DNA from: Mesobacillus maritimus
GTDB taxonomy: Bacteria > Bacillota > Bacilli > Bacillales > Cytobacillaceae
Length of the DNA: 64,000 nucleotides
Assembly (NCBI RefSeq): GCF_023715205.1
Contig: NZ_JAMBNR010000019.1
Coordinates: 1-64,000 of the forward strand
Reading direction: 5' to 3'
Part shown: positions 36,974-45,036 of the stretch, piece after piece
Position numbering within the stretch: position 1 is the stretch's first letter
Layout of the letters: every line of letters begins with the position of its first letter
Made by a program: the position numbers and the translations under genes
Notes under the pieces: generated by a model
The model's input: only the letters and a program-made list of their open reading frames with translations
The model's database searches: none
What the model was told of the DNA's origin: nothing

Positions 36974-37320
36974 AAGCGAAGAAATGTCTCATAGAAGATA
37001 GACTCTAATGAGTGTTTTAAATATTGACCATAAAACGGTGACATTTATTTTTTTCCCTGGATGTTATGAATAAACCAACCGCAATCGTGATGGCCATTCT
37101 AGAGCTAGATTCATACACTCATCTCATCTCAAGTATAGAGTACTTCTCTATTTAATACGGCAAAATGATCAAAAAGTTACGTGTGACAAGTTACTCGGGA
37201 ACTGTCCTTTTTGTTCCATATTGCACGACCGCATTACATGTCTGTTGCACGACACTTATGAATTGTTTCTAGCTGCTAGGCTGCCAAACACCTTTTCTAA
37301 AGGAAAATAATTGAGTTATA
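36974..37320. other. Intergenic, no gene recognised
   Basis: About 350 bases. The word ttgcacgac occurs twice, 25-30 bases apart (about 37224 and 37245). Otherwise nothing stands out. The end contains the promoter region of the toxin-antitoxin pair. Confidence 0.45.
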
Positions 37321-37353
37321 ATGAATCTAAGAATTATTGGAGGTGGTGAATAC

Positions 37354-37521
37354 ATGTCTATTTCAGAAAAAATAATTAAGGAGCTTGAAAAGTTAGATGC
37401 AGAAGAGCGCCAAATGGTTCTCGAAAAAATCAAAGAAAAATTTATGTCAAAAGATGCAATTTTTCTAAATAAAAACTATTCTTGGTGGGATAACGAGGAG
37501 GATGATATCTATAATGAATAG
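37354..37521 (+). CDS. Putative antitoxin of a PemK/MazF-type module
   Basis: 55 residues from the ATG at 37354, with GGAGGTGGTG upstream. It is highly charged and helical (SEKIIKELEKLDAEERQMVLEKIKEKF), with an acidic aromatic tail (YSWWDNEEDDIYNE). No ribbon-helix-helix or AbrB-type DNA-binding motif is obvious. Its 3' end overlaps the toxin gene by eight bases. The tail is of the kind that in other MazE-type antitoxins occupies the toxin active groove; this assignment rests on position and composition only. Confidence 0.7.
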   Translation: MSISEKIIKELEKLDAEERQMVLEKIKEKFMSKDAIFLNKNYSWWDNEEDDIYNE

Positions 37522-37843
37522 AGAAATAAGACAGGGAGAGGTTTGGTTGGCTAATGTAATCTTTAAAGATACACGGGAATATAAACAACGTCCTGTATTA
37601 ATCGTCGGAAACGAATTAGCTCTTGATATCGATGTAATCGTGGCCCCAATCACGAGTCAACAAGGAAGAAGTAAATTTGATGTAGTGCTTGAATACTGGC
37701 AGCACGCCGGTTTATACAAGCCATCTATAGTAAGAACTTCTAAAATTCTCTCAATCCATGAATCTGAACTTAAACGTAAGTTAGGTAGTTTAAAAAGTCA
37801 TGATCTTGAAAGAGTACTACACACGTGTCGTAAATTATTCTAG
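37514..37843 (+). CDS. PemK/MazF-family toxin (mRNA interferase)
   Basis: 109 residues from the ATG at 37514; the in-frame ATG at 37502 directly abuts the GAGGAGG ribosome site, so 37514 is preferred though its spacing is long. PemK/MazF fold: GEVWLANVIFKD with the conserved early strand, KQRPVLIVGNE, DVIVAPITSQ, then YKPSIVRTSKILSIHES. Such toxins cleave single-stranded mRNA and are neutralised by the co-expressed upstream antitoxin. The overlap with the antitoxin gene indicates translational coupling. It is more PemK-like than canonical Bacillus NdoA. Confidence 0.85.
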   Translation: MNREIRQGEVWLANVIFKDTREYKQRPVLIVGNELALDIDVIVAPITSQQGRSKFDVVLEYWQHAGLYKPSIVRTSKILSIHESELKRKLGSLKSHDLERVLHTCRKLF

Positions 37844-38315
37844 GTTTTTCTATCCACATAAAATCAATCTATACATTTATGGATTCTTTATTTATTTTGA
37901 TTTAATATATGAATCTTGTACCTCAATCATCATTCCACACTCTTTCAAAAGAACTCCGTTGCCCATCCAAATAATTACGAAATTAGATATTCTATACTGC
38001 GTGTAGGTCCCTAGCCTGTTTCTCATGCTCTATATAATGACTTAAACACTGTTTTTTTAAATCGAACATATTATAACTGACATTTACACCGAACAATTAA
38101 ATGAGGAATCGCTAGGACCTGTCCTAGCGATTTTGTTCTGTCAAGGCAAAGAGCGTTAAACCTGGATGCAGCAACGCTTTATTGAGCTGGGAAACGGAGC
38201 AGGATGCTAACCAACTCATATTACACATTTCACAAGATAGAAATAATAAAAATGCACAAAAACTGCAAAACTTTGAGTTATCCTACTCCTAAAGAAAAGG
38301 AGGAGTGTTGAAAAA
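37844..38315. other. Intergenic with terminator
   Basis: 470 bases without a gene. The terminator at 38107-38137 (aatcgctagga/tcctagcgatt, then tttt) is near-identical in stem sequence to the terminator at 54453-54484. The rest has no visible structure. Confidence 0.5.
38107..38137 (+). terminator. Terminator
   Basis: An 11-bp perfect stem (38107-38117, 38122-38132) with a T-rich tail. Confidence 0.8.
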
Positions 38316-38912
38316 ATGAAAAAAATGTACTTTTTAAGTTTGTCTCTATCGTTATTGCTCGTATTTGGGGCATGTAGTACGAACGAGGAAGCACAACCAA
38401 CAAACGAAGAAACCGAAAATGCTGGTCAGGAACAGACGAATGATGCTACTTCAGAAGAGCACATGGATCATAGTCAAATGGACATGTCCAGTTCGGGTGA
38501 AGTTCCAGAAGGGTTAAAAGAAGCGGAAAATCCTAAATATCCAGTTGGAAGTAAGGCGGTCATTACGGATGCACATATGCCGGGCATGAAAGGCGCCGAG
38601 GCAACAATCGCTGGTACATATGATACAACGGTTTATACAATTTCCTATACGCCAACTACTGGCGGGGAAAGAGTGGAGGACCATAAATGGGTGATTCATG
38701 AAGAGCTGATTGATGCAGGGGAAGCGCCATTAGCACCTGGTACGGAAGTTAAAACCAATGCCGCTCACATGGAAGGAATGGAAGGGGCAACCGTTGAAAT
38801 TGATTCAGCAGAACAAACCACAGTCTATATGGTTGATTTCACAACAACCGATGGGGAAGAAGTGAAAAATCATAAATGGGTAACAGAAGGTGAACTTTCA
38901 CCTGTTGAATAA
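38316..38912 (+). CDS. ydhK: YdhK-family lipoprotein (DUF1541)
   Basis: 198-residue lipoprotein: signal helix SLSLSLLLVFGAC with a lipobox cysteine at about residue 20, an acidic Glu/Asn/Thr linker, and a His/Met-rich stretch (EEHMDHSQMDMSSS). Two tandem DUF1541 repeats follow: KYPVGSKAVITDAHMPGMKGA ... DHKWVIHEEL and GTEVKTNAAHMEGMEGA ... NHKWVTEGEL. The H-M-x-G-M pattern and the His/Met cluster are consistent with Cu or other soft-metal binding outside the membrane, which fits the neighbouring copper genes. RBS AAGGAGG; own terminator at 38921. Confidence 0.88.
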   Translation: MKKMYFLSLSLSLLLVFGACSTNEEAQPTNEETENAGQEQTNDATSEEHMDHSQMDMSSSGEVPEGLKEAENPKYPVGSKAVITDAHMPGMKGAEATIAGTYDTTVYTISYTPTTGGERVEDHKWVIHEELIDAGEAPLAPGTEVKTNAAHMEGMEGATVEIDSAEQTTVYMVDFTTTDGEEVKNHKWVTEGELSPVE

Positions 38913-38920
38913 GAATAGTA

Positions 38921-38960
38921 AAAAAGAGGATGTCCTAAGGGGGAAGGACATCCTCTTTTT
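38921..38960 (+). terminator. ydhK terminator
   Basis: A 16-bp perfect stem (38921-38936, 38945-38960) with a T-rich 3' arm. Confidence 0.9.
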
Positions 38961-39055
38961 AGTGGTCTAACATGCTAGCTCACAGGCAAAGGACGGATTG
39001 AAATCCGTCCTCGAAGCCGCAAATTCGGTATTTCCATCGTCCAGGTTTTTCTTGC

Positions 39056-39292
39056 TTACAGACGATTCATCATGCCTGCAGGGGGAGTGTTCTCCATCAT
39101 GCCTCCTTCACCATGGCAGGCGTTATACATGTTTTGCAATTCGTTCTCAGAAAAATCAGGATGCATCTGTTCCATGTACGGCTTCACTTGATCAAAACCT
39201 AAAATTCCATCCTCAGTTCCTTGAGCAAATGCATAAGATCCAGCTCCCAGGATAAAGGTTGCGCTTAATATTCCAACAATCAGTTTTTTCAT
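39056..39292 (-). CDS. Small exported protein with CHGEGG motif
   Basis: 78 residues: basic start, signal helix (LIVGILSATFILGAGSYAFA) with a likely cleavage site after AFA, and a ~55-residue mature part. The mature part contains FDQVKPYMEQMHPDFSENEL and YNACHGEGGMM, with only one cysteine. GGAGAGG lies six bases upstream of the ATG. The Cys-His and Met-rich tail (MMENTPPAGMMNRL) suggests metal or heme contact, unproven. It follows the two-component genes on the same strand by 120 bases, so it is a likely target or accessory of that system. Family not recognised. Confidence 0.75.
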   Translation of the reverse strand: MKKLIVGILSATFILGAGSYAFAQGTEDGILGFDQVKPYMEQMHPDFSENELQNMYNACHGEGGMMENTPPAGMMNRL

Positions 39293-39412
39293 ATATAACC
39301 TCTCCTTTCTTACCTATAGGCTACAGTGAAAATATGCAGTTTTTATCAAGAACTTTTGAGAAACCTGTGAATTGTGATCAACTTCCAGAGAAATGCAAAA
39401 TGTGAACAAACC

Positions 39413-40090
39413 TTATTTTTTATCCACCCATTTATAGCCAACACCCCAAACGGTCACCAAATACTCATCCGCAGGGAAGCCTGCTTTTCGAAGCTTGTCC
39501 CGCAAATTCCGCACATGGGAATCAATAGTCCGGTCCTCCGTCGAAACTTCATACCCCCAAATTGAAGTGATTAAATGCTCGCGGGAGAATACTTTATTCC
39601 GATTCTTTAAAAACAGCTCCATCATCGCAAATTCTTTCGGGGTTAACGAGATTCCTGTTTGATGATATTGAAGAACAAAGGAATTCAAATCCAGTTCAAG
39701 TCCTAAGAATTTGATTTTCTCAAGGTCACTTTGGGTTCTTCGTAAAACTGCTTCGATTCTAGCTAGCAATTCTTCTTCATCAAATGGTTTGGAAACATAG
39801 TCATCCGCCCCGATTTTCAACCCTTTGACAATATCGGGTTTTTCGCCCAAAGCCGTAAGCATAATTATCGGGATAGCCCAATGCTTTTTTATTTCACGAC
39901 ATGCTTCCCAGCCATCCATTTCAGGCATCATCACATCAAGTAAAATGAGATCGGCGTGGTTGGATTCTAAATAGGTGATCGCTTCAACTGCTGAAGTCAT
40001 TTTTACACAATCATAACCAGCAGGAGCTAAATAAAGTGAAAGCAAATCAAGCATAAGTGGTTCGTCATCTACTAATAAAATGGTTTTCAT
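39413..40090 (-). CDS. OmpR/PhoB-family response regulator
   Basis: 225 residues. Receiver domain (1-120) with the acidic pocket DDEP, phospho-acceptor aspartate in LILLDVMMPEMDG and the conserved lysine in DYVSKPFD. C-terminal winged-helix OmpR domain with LTPKEFAMMELFLKN, VFSREHLITSIWGYE, RTIDSHVRNLRDKLR and VWGVGYKW. AAGGAG lies eight bases upstream of the ATG. It starts five bases after the histidine kinase stop, so the pair is one operon. The targets are unknown; the small exported protein downstream and the neighbouring copper/YdhK genes are candidates. Confidence 0.95.
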   Translation of the reverse strand: MKTILLVDDEPLMLDLLSLYLAPAGYDCVKMTSAVEAITYLESNHADLILLDVMMPEMDGWEACREIKKHWAIPIIMLTALGEKPDIVKGLKIGADDYVSKPFDEEELLARIEAVLRRTQSDLEKIKFLGLELDLNSFVLQYHQTGISLTPKEFAMMELFLKNRNKVFSREHLITSIWGYEVSTEDRTIDSHVRNLRDKLRKAGFPADEYLVTVWGVGYKWVDKK

Positions 40091-40095
40091 TGTTT

Positions 40096-41460
40096 TTACT
40101 CCTTAAATGTTAATAGAAACTCTGTGCCTTTCCCGAGTTCACTTTTGACGGAAATTGCGCCGCCATGCTGATCAACAAGTTCTTTCACAATCGCTAGGCC
40201 AAGTCCGGTACCCCCTAATGATCGCGTACGGGATTTGTCGACGCGATAAAAACGATTGAAGAGATAGGGGAGGTCTTCAGCTGGAATTCCTTTTCCTTGA
40301 TCTGTTACGGCAAGATGAACAGAATGTTTATTTTTTGAAACCTTGATTGTTGTTTCCGAACCTTCTTCGGAATACTTCATGGCATTATCTAAAAGATTTA
40401 AAATGATTTGTTCCAACCGGGCGGGATCTGCTCTTAAAAAAAGATTCGTAGGACATTGTATAGTGAAAATCATGTTTCTTTCGGAAAAAGCCGGAGCTAA
40501 TTTTCTTTCGATTGATGTTAAAAATTCATGTAAGGGAATAGGTTGTTTTTCAATCATAAAAGTATTTTTATCAATCTTCGCTAACTCAAATAAATCCTTA
40601 ATCAGTACCGAAAGACGATTGCTTTCTTCCCGGATAATGGTTAAATATTTTTGTTGCTCCTCGATAGGCAATTTCCGTTTCAGAAGGATATCTGTATAGC
40701 CTTTTAGATAGGTTAATGGCGTTCTGAGTTCATGGGAAATGCTGGCCAGGAACTCATTTCGCTCTTGCTTTAAATACTTCAAATCGTTCGCAAGCAATTG
40801 AATCGATTGAGATAAATCTGCTAACTCATCGTTTCCTTTTATGGCTAAAGTTACATCGAAGTTGCCTTTGCTGATTTGGGAAGTGGCGTCCTTCATTTTG
40901 ATGAGCGGTTTTGTTAGTGCTTTTGATAAAAAGAAAATGATAATTACAGTTAAGCTAATAGAAATAATGGCGGCTAATAAAAAGTGTTCATTTAGACGGT
41001 CAATTAAAGCATGAACAGATTGAGTATCTTGAAACATAAAAACATAGCCAGACATTTCACCATTCTGTTCGATTGGACTGACAGTCGCAATGTATGGTTC
41101 CTTCTTCCAATGTTCCTCCACAACAAGCCCAGCTCTTGGGATCGAAGAGTCGATGACGTTTACGTATTTCTTAAAGTTGCTGATTTGATGCGAAGAATCG
41201 AGCACGTTCCCGGTAGCATCTGTAATTACCACCTCTGTGTTTGCTTCTGATTCCATCAAGGTAACATGGGAGATCGTTTCAGCGTCAAATTGCTTTTCGA
41301 GAATGTTTCGATGCGAATTTCCTCTTGCTTGTAAGGCCGAAAGTTCCTCTTCCACCCTCGAATCAACAATCGAAGTGTGTAAAAAGAAAAACATAAAGAT
41401 TTCCAAACTAAAAATAATGAAGAAAAAGATGATTCCGATTTTGATTGAAAGTTTGTTCAT
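40096..41460 (-). CDS. Membrane sensor histidine kinase
   Basis: 454 residues. Two membrane helices (about residues 8-28 and 160-180) enclose a ~130-residue extracellular sensor domain with no cysteine, and a HAMP linker follows (SKALTKPLIKMKDATSQ). The kinase core carries the H box FLASISHELRTPLTYLKG, N box NLLDNAMKYSEEG, G1 DQGKGIPAEDLPYLFNRF and G2 GGTGLGLAIVKELV. All phosphotransfer residues are intact. It is co-transcribed with the OmpR-type regulator. The stimulus is not evident; the location in a copper-related island suggests metal or envelope stress, as inference only. Confidence 0.94.
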   Translation of the reverse strand: MNKLSIKIGIIFFFIIFSLEIFMFFFLHTSIVDSRVEEELSALQARGNSHRNILEKQFDAETISHVTLMESEANTEVVITDATGNVLDSSHQISNFKKYVNVIDSSIPRAGLVVEEHWKKEPYIATVSPIEQNGEMSGYVFMFQDTQSVHALIDRLNEHFLLAAIISISLTVIIIFFLSKALTKPLIKMKDATSQISKGNFDVTLAIKGNDELADLSQSIQLLANDLKYLKQERNEFLASISHELRTPLTYLKGYTDILLKRKLPIEEQQKYLTIIREESNRLSVLIKDLFELAKIDKNTFMIEKQPIPLHEFLTSIERKLAPAFSERNMIFTIQCPTNLFLRADPARLEQIILNLLDNAMKYSEEGSETTIKVSKNKHSVHLAVTDQGKGIPAEDLPYLFNRFYRVDKSRTRSLGGTGLGLAIVKELVDQHGGAISVKSELGKGTEFLLTFKE

Positions 41461-41570
41461 ATGATCACCTATTTATGGATTCAGATTATATGGTTCATTC
41501 TTACCTGATGGTTAAATTTTTGCAACATCGTGCTGTAGGAATGTTCTTAATGGTAGGGCATAGAGGAGGG

Positions 41571-42089
41571 CTCTCGGTGCCCGACCGGCAAAGATTTTAA
41601 AAGAGAACGGTAACTGAAGCCGGACTCTCGGTGCCCGCTGGCAAAGATTTTAAAAGAGAACGGTCATTGAGCTGGACTCTCGGTGCCCGCTGGCAAAGAT
41701 TTTAAAAGAGAACGGTCATTGAGCTGGACTCTCGGTGCCCGCTGACAAAGATTTTAAAAGAAAACGGTAACTGAGCCGGACTCTCGGTGCCCGCTGACAA
41801 AGATTTTAAAAGAGAACGGTCATTGAGCTGGACTCTCGGTGCCCGCTGGCAAGGATTTTAAAAGAGAACGGTCATTGAGCTGGACTCTCGGTGCCCGCTG
41901 GCAAGGATTTTATAAGAGCGGTCATTGAGCTGGACTCTCGGTGCCCGCTGGCAAGAAATTTTAAGAGAACGGTAACTGAGCCGGACTCTCAGTGCCCGAT
42001 TGGCAAGGAATTTTAAGAGTATGGTCATCGAGCCGTGCTCTCGGTGCCCGATCGCAAAAATTTTAAAGAGAACGGGCAATGAAACACTC
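41571..42089. repeat. Minisatellite: ten units of ~52 bp
   Basis: The anchor word ctctcggtgcccg starts at 41571, 41625, 41677, 41729, 41781, 41833, 41885, 41935, 41986 (ctctcagtg) and 42038, giving periods of 54, 52, 52, 52, 52, 52, 50, 51 and 52. Each unit also holds gctggcaaagatttt, aaaagagaacggt and cattgagctgga. The middle units are almost identical and the edges are more diverged. 52 is not a multiple of 3, so reading frames through it are incidental. It lies between the divergent histidine kinase and YVTN genes. Confidence 0.95.
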
Positions 42090-42346
42090 ACTGGTCACCT
42101 TATCCCCTTTTTGAACGCGCTTAATAAATTCTAGGAATACACAACCGACTACGTCCAAAAGGAAAAGATGATTTTAGTCCATAATTGTGCAGATTCTATG
42201 GACTTTTATGAAAAGATGAGAGGTTTTCAATAAATTGTAAAAATCACGAATGCATTCTTTTCTAATGTGAAGTTCATCACATGTTTTGTGAGATTTCCTC
42301 GTTACACTGTTTTTGAAATGAAAAATTCGAGGAGGAACTCTTAGTT

Positions 42347-43426
42347 ATGAAGAAAGCAAAAAACAGTTTTTTTACCATTCTCTTTATCTTAGGATTGATT
42401 TTAACAGGATGCGGCAATTCCAATCCGGAGGCAACATCAAAAGAACAAAATGAAACACAGGAACAAACATCTGTAAAAGCATCTGAAAATGAACAAGAAG
42501 TTAAGTATTATTTTACAGCGGATGAAGGAGGAAGTATAACAAAAATCAATGCAGACACAAACGAAGTGGACTCTACGATTGAAGTGGACGGTATCGCCCA
42601 TAATGTACAGGTTTCCCCAGATGGAAAATTGCTTGCTGCTACGATTGTTCCGGACATGGGCCATGCCCATGGGGAATCCATGGACATGCCAGGAATTGCC
42701 TTGTTTTTAGATACAGCAACAAATGAAGTGGTCAAAACGGTCGAAGTAGGGAATCATCCTGCACATATTGTTTATACAGAAGATGGTAAATATGTTCTTG
42801 TAACAAATAACGAAGATCACACAGTATCTGTTATTGATACGACTAGCTTCGATGTAATACAAACAATCTCGACCGGTAAAGGTCCGCATGGGTTTCGAAT
42901 TTCGTCTGACAGTTCAATGGCCTATATTGCTAATATGGGGGAAGATACGGTCAGTGTTGTGAATCTTGAGACCATGAAAGAGGAGAAGAAAATAAAGGTT
43001 GGGCAGACACCTGTGACAACGGCTATTTCGTCTGATGGCAAAACGCTTATTGTCACGTTGAATTCGGAAAATGCATTAGCGATTGTCAATCTAGAAAATG
43101 ACCAAGTTGATAAAGTTTCTGTGGGAAATGGTCCAGCTCAGGTTTACCTAGATGGGAATGACCAATACGCCTATGTAGCCAATCAAGGGACAGCAGAAAA
43201 TCCATCCAATACCGTGACAGTTGTTGACGTTCAATCCAAAAAGGCAACCGCATCCATTGAGGTAGGAAAAGGGGCTCATGGGGTCGTCACAAGTCCAGAT
43301 CATCAGCGTGTTTATGTGACAAATATGTTTGATCATACAGTCAGTGTTATTGATACCGAGCAAAATAAGGTAATTGAAACGATTGAAGTTGGCCATACAC
43401 CAAATGGGATTAGTCTAATGAAATAA
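42347..43426 (+). CDS. YVTN-family beta-propeller lipoprotein (cytochrome D1-like)
   Basis: 359 residues. Lipobox signal (SFFTILFILGLILTGCGNS, cysteine near residue 24), acidic linker, then a seven-bladed propeller of YVTN repeats. Successive blades are visible as VSPDGKLLAATI, YTEDGKYVLVTNNEDHTVSVID, ISSDSSMAYIANMGEDTVSVV, ISSDGKTLIVTLNSENALAIV, GNDQYAYVANQG and TSPDHQRVYVTNMFDHTVSVID. An insert in the second blade is His/Met rich (DMGHAHGESMDMPG), a plausible Cu-binding loop. It lacks the heme-binding N-terminal domain of nitrite reductase NirS. RBS GAGGAGG. The next gene is a CcdA-like protein. Confidence 0.88.
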   Translation: MKKAKNSFFTILFILGLILTGCGNSNPEATSKEQNETQEQTSVKASENEQEVKYYFTADEGGSITKINADTNEVDSTIEVDGIAHNVQVSPDGKLLAATIVPDMGHAHGESMDMPGIALFLDTATNEVVKTVEVGNHPAHIVYTEDGKYVLVTNNEDHTVSVIDTTSFDVIQTISTGKGPHGFRISSDSSMAYIANMGEDTVSVVNLETMKEEKKIKVGQTPVTTAISSDGKTLIVTLNSENALAIVNLENDQVDKVSVGNGPAQVYLDGNDQYAYVANQGTAENPSNTVTVVDVQSKKATASIEVGKGAHGVVTSPDHQRVYVTNMFDHTVSVIDTEQNKVIETIEVGHTPNGISLMK

Positions 43427-43523
43427 ATTACCTAGATGTTAGGGAGATGTTGTTGCATACATTCTTGATATTTATCGATTAAAATGAAATGGATGATTTG
43501 TTCATATTAAAGGAGAAGAACGT

Positions 43524-44255
43524 ATGTATGAATTTTTTAGCCAAATCAGCAATTTCTTTTCCCAGCCTTTGATCAATATCGGATTAAGTACGAAAGGGAT
43601 CCCCATTTTATCGGCTTTTGTCTTAGGAATTGTTGGCGCCGTTGCTCCATGTCAGTTTACAGGCAATCTTGGCGCCATTACGGTTTATGGCAATCAATCG
43701 GTACAACAAAAGGTTGCTTGGAAGAACGTACTTTTTTTCACTTTAGGAAAAATCGTTGTCTTTGCTGGGCTAGGCCTGTTCGTTTGGATTGTGGGCAGTG
43801 AAATTCGAATCTCTTTAACGACGTATTTTCCATGGGTGAGAAGAATCGTCGGTCCGATGTTTATCATCATTGGGCTGTTTATGTTAGGCGTATTTAAAGT
43901 CTATAAAACGATTTCTCTTGGCAACTTCTTGGAGAAATTTCATACAAAAGGCAGTCTAGGGGCATTTTTATTAGGGGTTAGTTTTACCCTTGGATTTTGC
44001 CCGACAATGTTTACGTTATTCTTTATAACCCTCATGCCGATGGCTACAGCTGTTAGTTACGGAGCAATTCTCCCTGTGTTTTTCGCAATTGGAACTTCTC
44101 TGCCTTTGATTCTAGCCATCTTCTTAATTTGGTACCTCGATTTAGGAGGAGCCATTATTAAAAAGAAAGGAAGGAAACTAGGAAACGTCGTTCAGAAAGC
44201 AGCTGGTATGGTAATGCTGATTTTAGGGGTGCTTGATACTATTACATATTGGTGA
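43524..44255 (+). CDS. CcdA/DsbD-type thiol-redox membrane protein
   Basis: 243 residues with six to seven membrane helices and AAAGGAG upstream. CcdA-family hallmarks: two pseudo-symmetric helices each with one redox cysteine, in VAPCQFTGNLGAI and LGFCPTMFTLFF. These would relay reducing equivalents from cytosolic thioredoxin to an extracytoplasmic thiol partner. Here it lies after a propeller lipoprotein and before csoR, so its partner may be an exported metal-binding protein rather than a cytochrome c apoprotein. No ResA- or TlpA-like gene is nearby. It is followed by a GGGACAG-type palindrome (44257-44281). Confidence 0.85.
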   Translation: MYEFFSQISNFFSQPLINIGLSTKGIPILSAFVLGIVGAVAPCQFTGNLGAITVYGNQSVQQKVAWKNVLFFTLGKIVVFAGLGLFVWIVGSEIRISLTTYFPWVRRIVGPMFIIIGLFMLGVFKVYKTISLGNFLEKFHTKGSLGAFLLGVSFTLGFCPTMFTLFFITLMPMATAVSYGAILPVFFAIGTSLPLILAIFLIWYLDLGGAIIKKKGRKLGNVVQKAAGMVMLILGVLDTITYW

Positions 44256-44256
44256 A

Positions 44257-44281
44257 TGGGACAGAGGGGGCCTCTGTCCCA
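44257..44281 (+). terminator. Palindrome of GGGACAG type, probable terminator
   Basis: An 11-bp perfect stem tgggacagagg/cctctgtccca with a three-base loop, starting two bases after the CcdA-like gene. It is an A-run rather than a T-run that follows on the plus strand, so termination would be weak. The same word family recurs elsewhere in the window. Confidence 0.55.
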
Positions 44282-44308
44282 CCAAAAAAAACCAATTTGC
44301 CCATTTAC

Positions 44309-44325
44309 ATACCTTAGTAGGGTAT
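44309..44325 (+). promoter_or_regulatory. CsoR operator, csoR promoter
   Basis: ATACCTTAGTAGGGTAT, a 17-bp dyad with ATACC/GGTAT ends, sits just upstream of TATAAT (44333-44338) and 34 bases before csoR. It matches three further 17-bp sites (44709, 45006, 47559). Confidence 0.8.
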
Positions 44326-44358
44326 GGTAACATATAATCAAGATAGGAGGGTAAGCTT

Positions 44359-44691
44359 ATGGAAAACACGGGAAAAGAAGTTGCTTGCCATACGGAGGGT
44401 GCGACGTCTTGTCGAAAAAGTCATCATCCGGAGCGGGTGAAAAAGGATTTAACGACTCGTTTAAATCGGATTGAAGGTCAAATTCGCGGCATTAAGGGAA
44501 TGATTGAGAAAGATGTATACTGTGATGATGTGATCACTCAACTTTCTGCCACACAATCAGCTTTAAATAGTGTAGCCAAAATTCTTTTGGAAGGTCATTT
44601 AAAAGGATGTGTCGTCGATCGCCTTTCCGAAGGGGACGATGAAGTTTTAGATGAATTACTGGTCACTATCCAAAAGTTGATGAAGAAATAA
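44359..44691 (+). CDS. csoR: CsoR copper-sensing repressor
   Basis: 110-residue all-helical DUF156-family repressor. AGGAGG upstream. The Cu(I) ligands C55 (DVYCDD), H80 and C84 (GHLKGC) keep the canonical C-x24-H-x3-C arrangement of copper sensors. The conserved DNA-binding patch RLNRIEGQIRGIKGMIE is intact. The N-terminus carries two extra Cys and a few His (EVACHTEGATSCRKSHH), which could be an additional metal site. Cu(I) binding should release the operators at 44309, 44709, 45006 and 47559 and induce copZ, copA and the siroheme-type gene. Confidence 0.95.
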   Translation: MENTGKEVACHTEGATSCRKSHHPERVKKDLTTRLNRIEGQIRGIKGMIEKDVYCDDVITQLSATQSALNSVAKILLEGHLKGCVVDRLSEGDDEVLDELLVTIQKLMKK

Positions 44692-44708
44692 ATTTTTTTC
44701 AGTTTTAT

Positions 44709-44725
44709 ATACCCCTGTGTAGTAT
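44709..44725 (+). promoter_or_regulatory. CsoR operator upstream of copZ
   Basis: ATACCCCTGTGTAGTAT, same length and end pattern as the other three sites, 36 bases before copZ. Confidence 0.7.
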
Positions 44726-44761
44726 GAAAACCAATTTTATTCTTAAAGGAGAGATAGATTT

Positions 44762-44968
44762 ATGCAAACTGTAACATTAAACGTTCAAGGAATGTCATGT
44801 GGACATTGTGTAAAAGCGGTAGAAGGAAGCGTTGGTCAATTAGCAGGTGTGAACCAAGTAACTGTAAAATTAGATGAGGCTTTGGTTGAAGTAGCTTTTA
44901 ACGAATCCCAAGTATCCCTTGATACCATTAAAGAAACGATTGAAGAGCAAGGGTATGATGTAGAATAA
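44762..44968 (+). CDS. copZ: Copper chaperone CopZ
   Basis: 68-residue HMA-domain protein. AAAGGAG lies eight bases upstream. The Cu(I)-binding motif MSCGHC is at residues 11-16, and the ferredoxin-like fold is complete (TLNVQGMSCGHCVKAVEG ... TIKETIEEQGYDVE). It shuttles Cu(I) in the cytosol to the ATPase CopA and to CsoR. A small terminator follows the stop codon, and copA then has its own operator-promoter, so copZ and copA can be expressed separately. Confidence 0.96.
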   Translation: MQTVTLNVQGMSCGHCVKAVEGSVGQLAGVNQVTVKLDEALVEVAFNESQVSLDTIKETIEEQGYDVE

Positions 44969-44992
44969 GAGTGCTAGCATAGCACTCTTTCA
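44967..44992 (+). terminator. copZ terminator
   Basis: Stem agagtgct/agcactct (44968-44975, 44981-44988) with a T-rich tail; it overlaps the copZ stop codon. Confidence 0.75.
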
Positions 44993-45005
44993 TTTGCAAT
45001 AAAAT

Positions 45006-45022
45006 ATACCCCTTATAGGTAT
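45006..45022 (+). promoter_or_regulatory. CsoR operator upstream of copA
   Basis: ATACCCCTTATAGGTAT, a near-perfect 17-bp dyad ending 14 bases before copA. The space to the ATG is very short, so the transcript is likely to have a short leader or to start inside the site. Confidence 0.8.
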
Positions 45023-45036
45023 AATAGAGGTGAGGA

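Noticed and set aside
39374-41464. Plus-strand frames opposite the two-component genes
   Set aside because: They are antisense shadows of clearly conserved response regulator and histidine kinase genes.
41571-42089. Consideration of the 52-bp array as a CRISPR
   Set aside because: Units are contiguous tandem repeats without unique spacers and there are no cas genes.
41858-42091. 77-codon frame inside the minisatellite
   Set aside because: The unit length of 52 is not a multiple of three, so the frame is a by-product of the repeat; no start signals.
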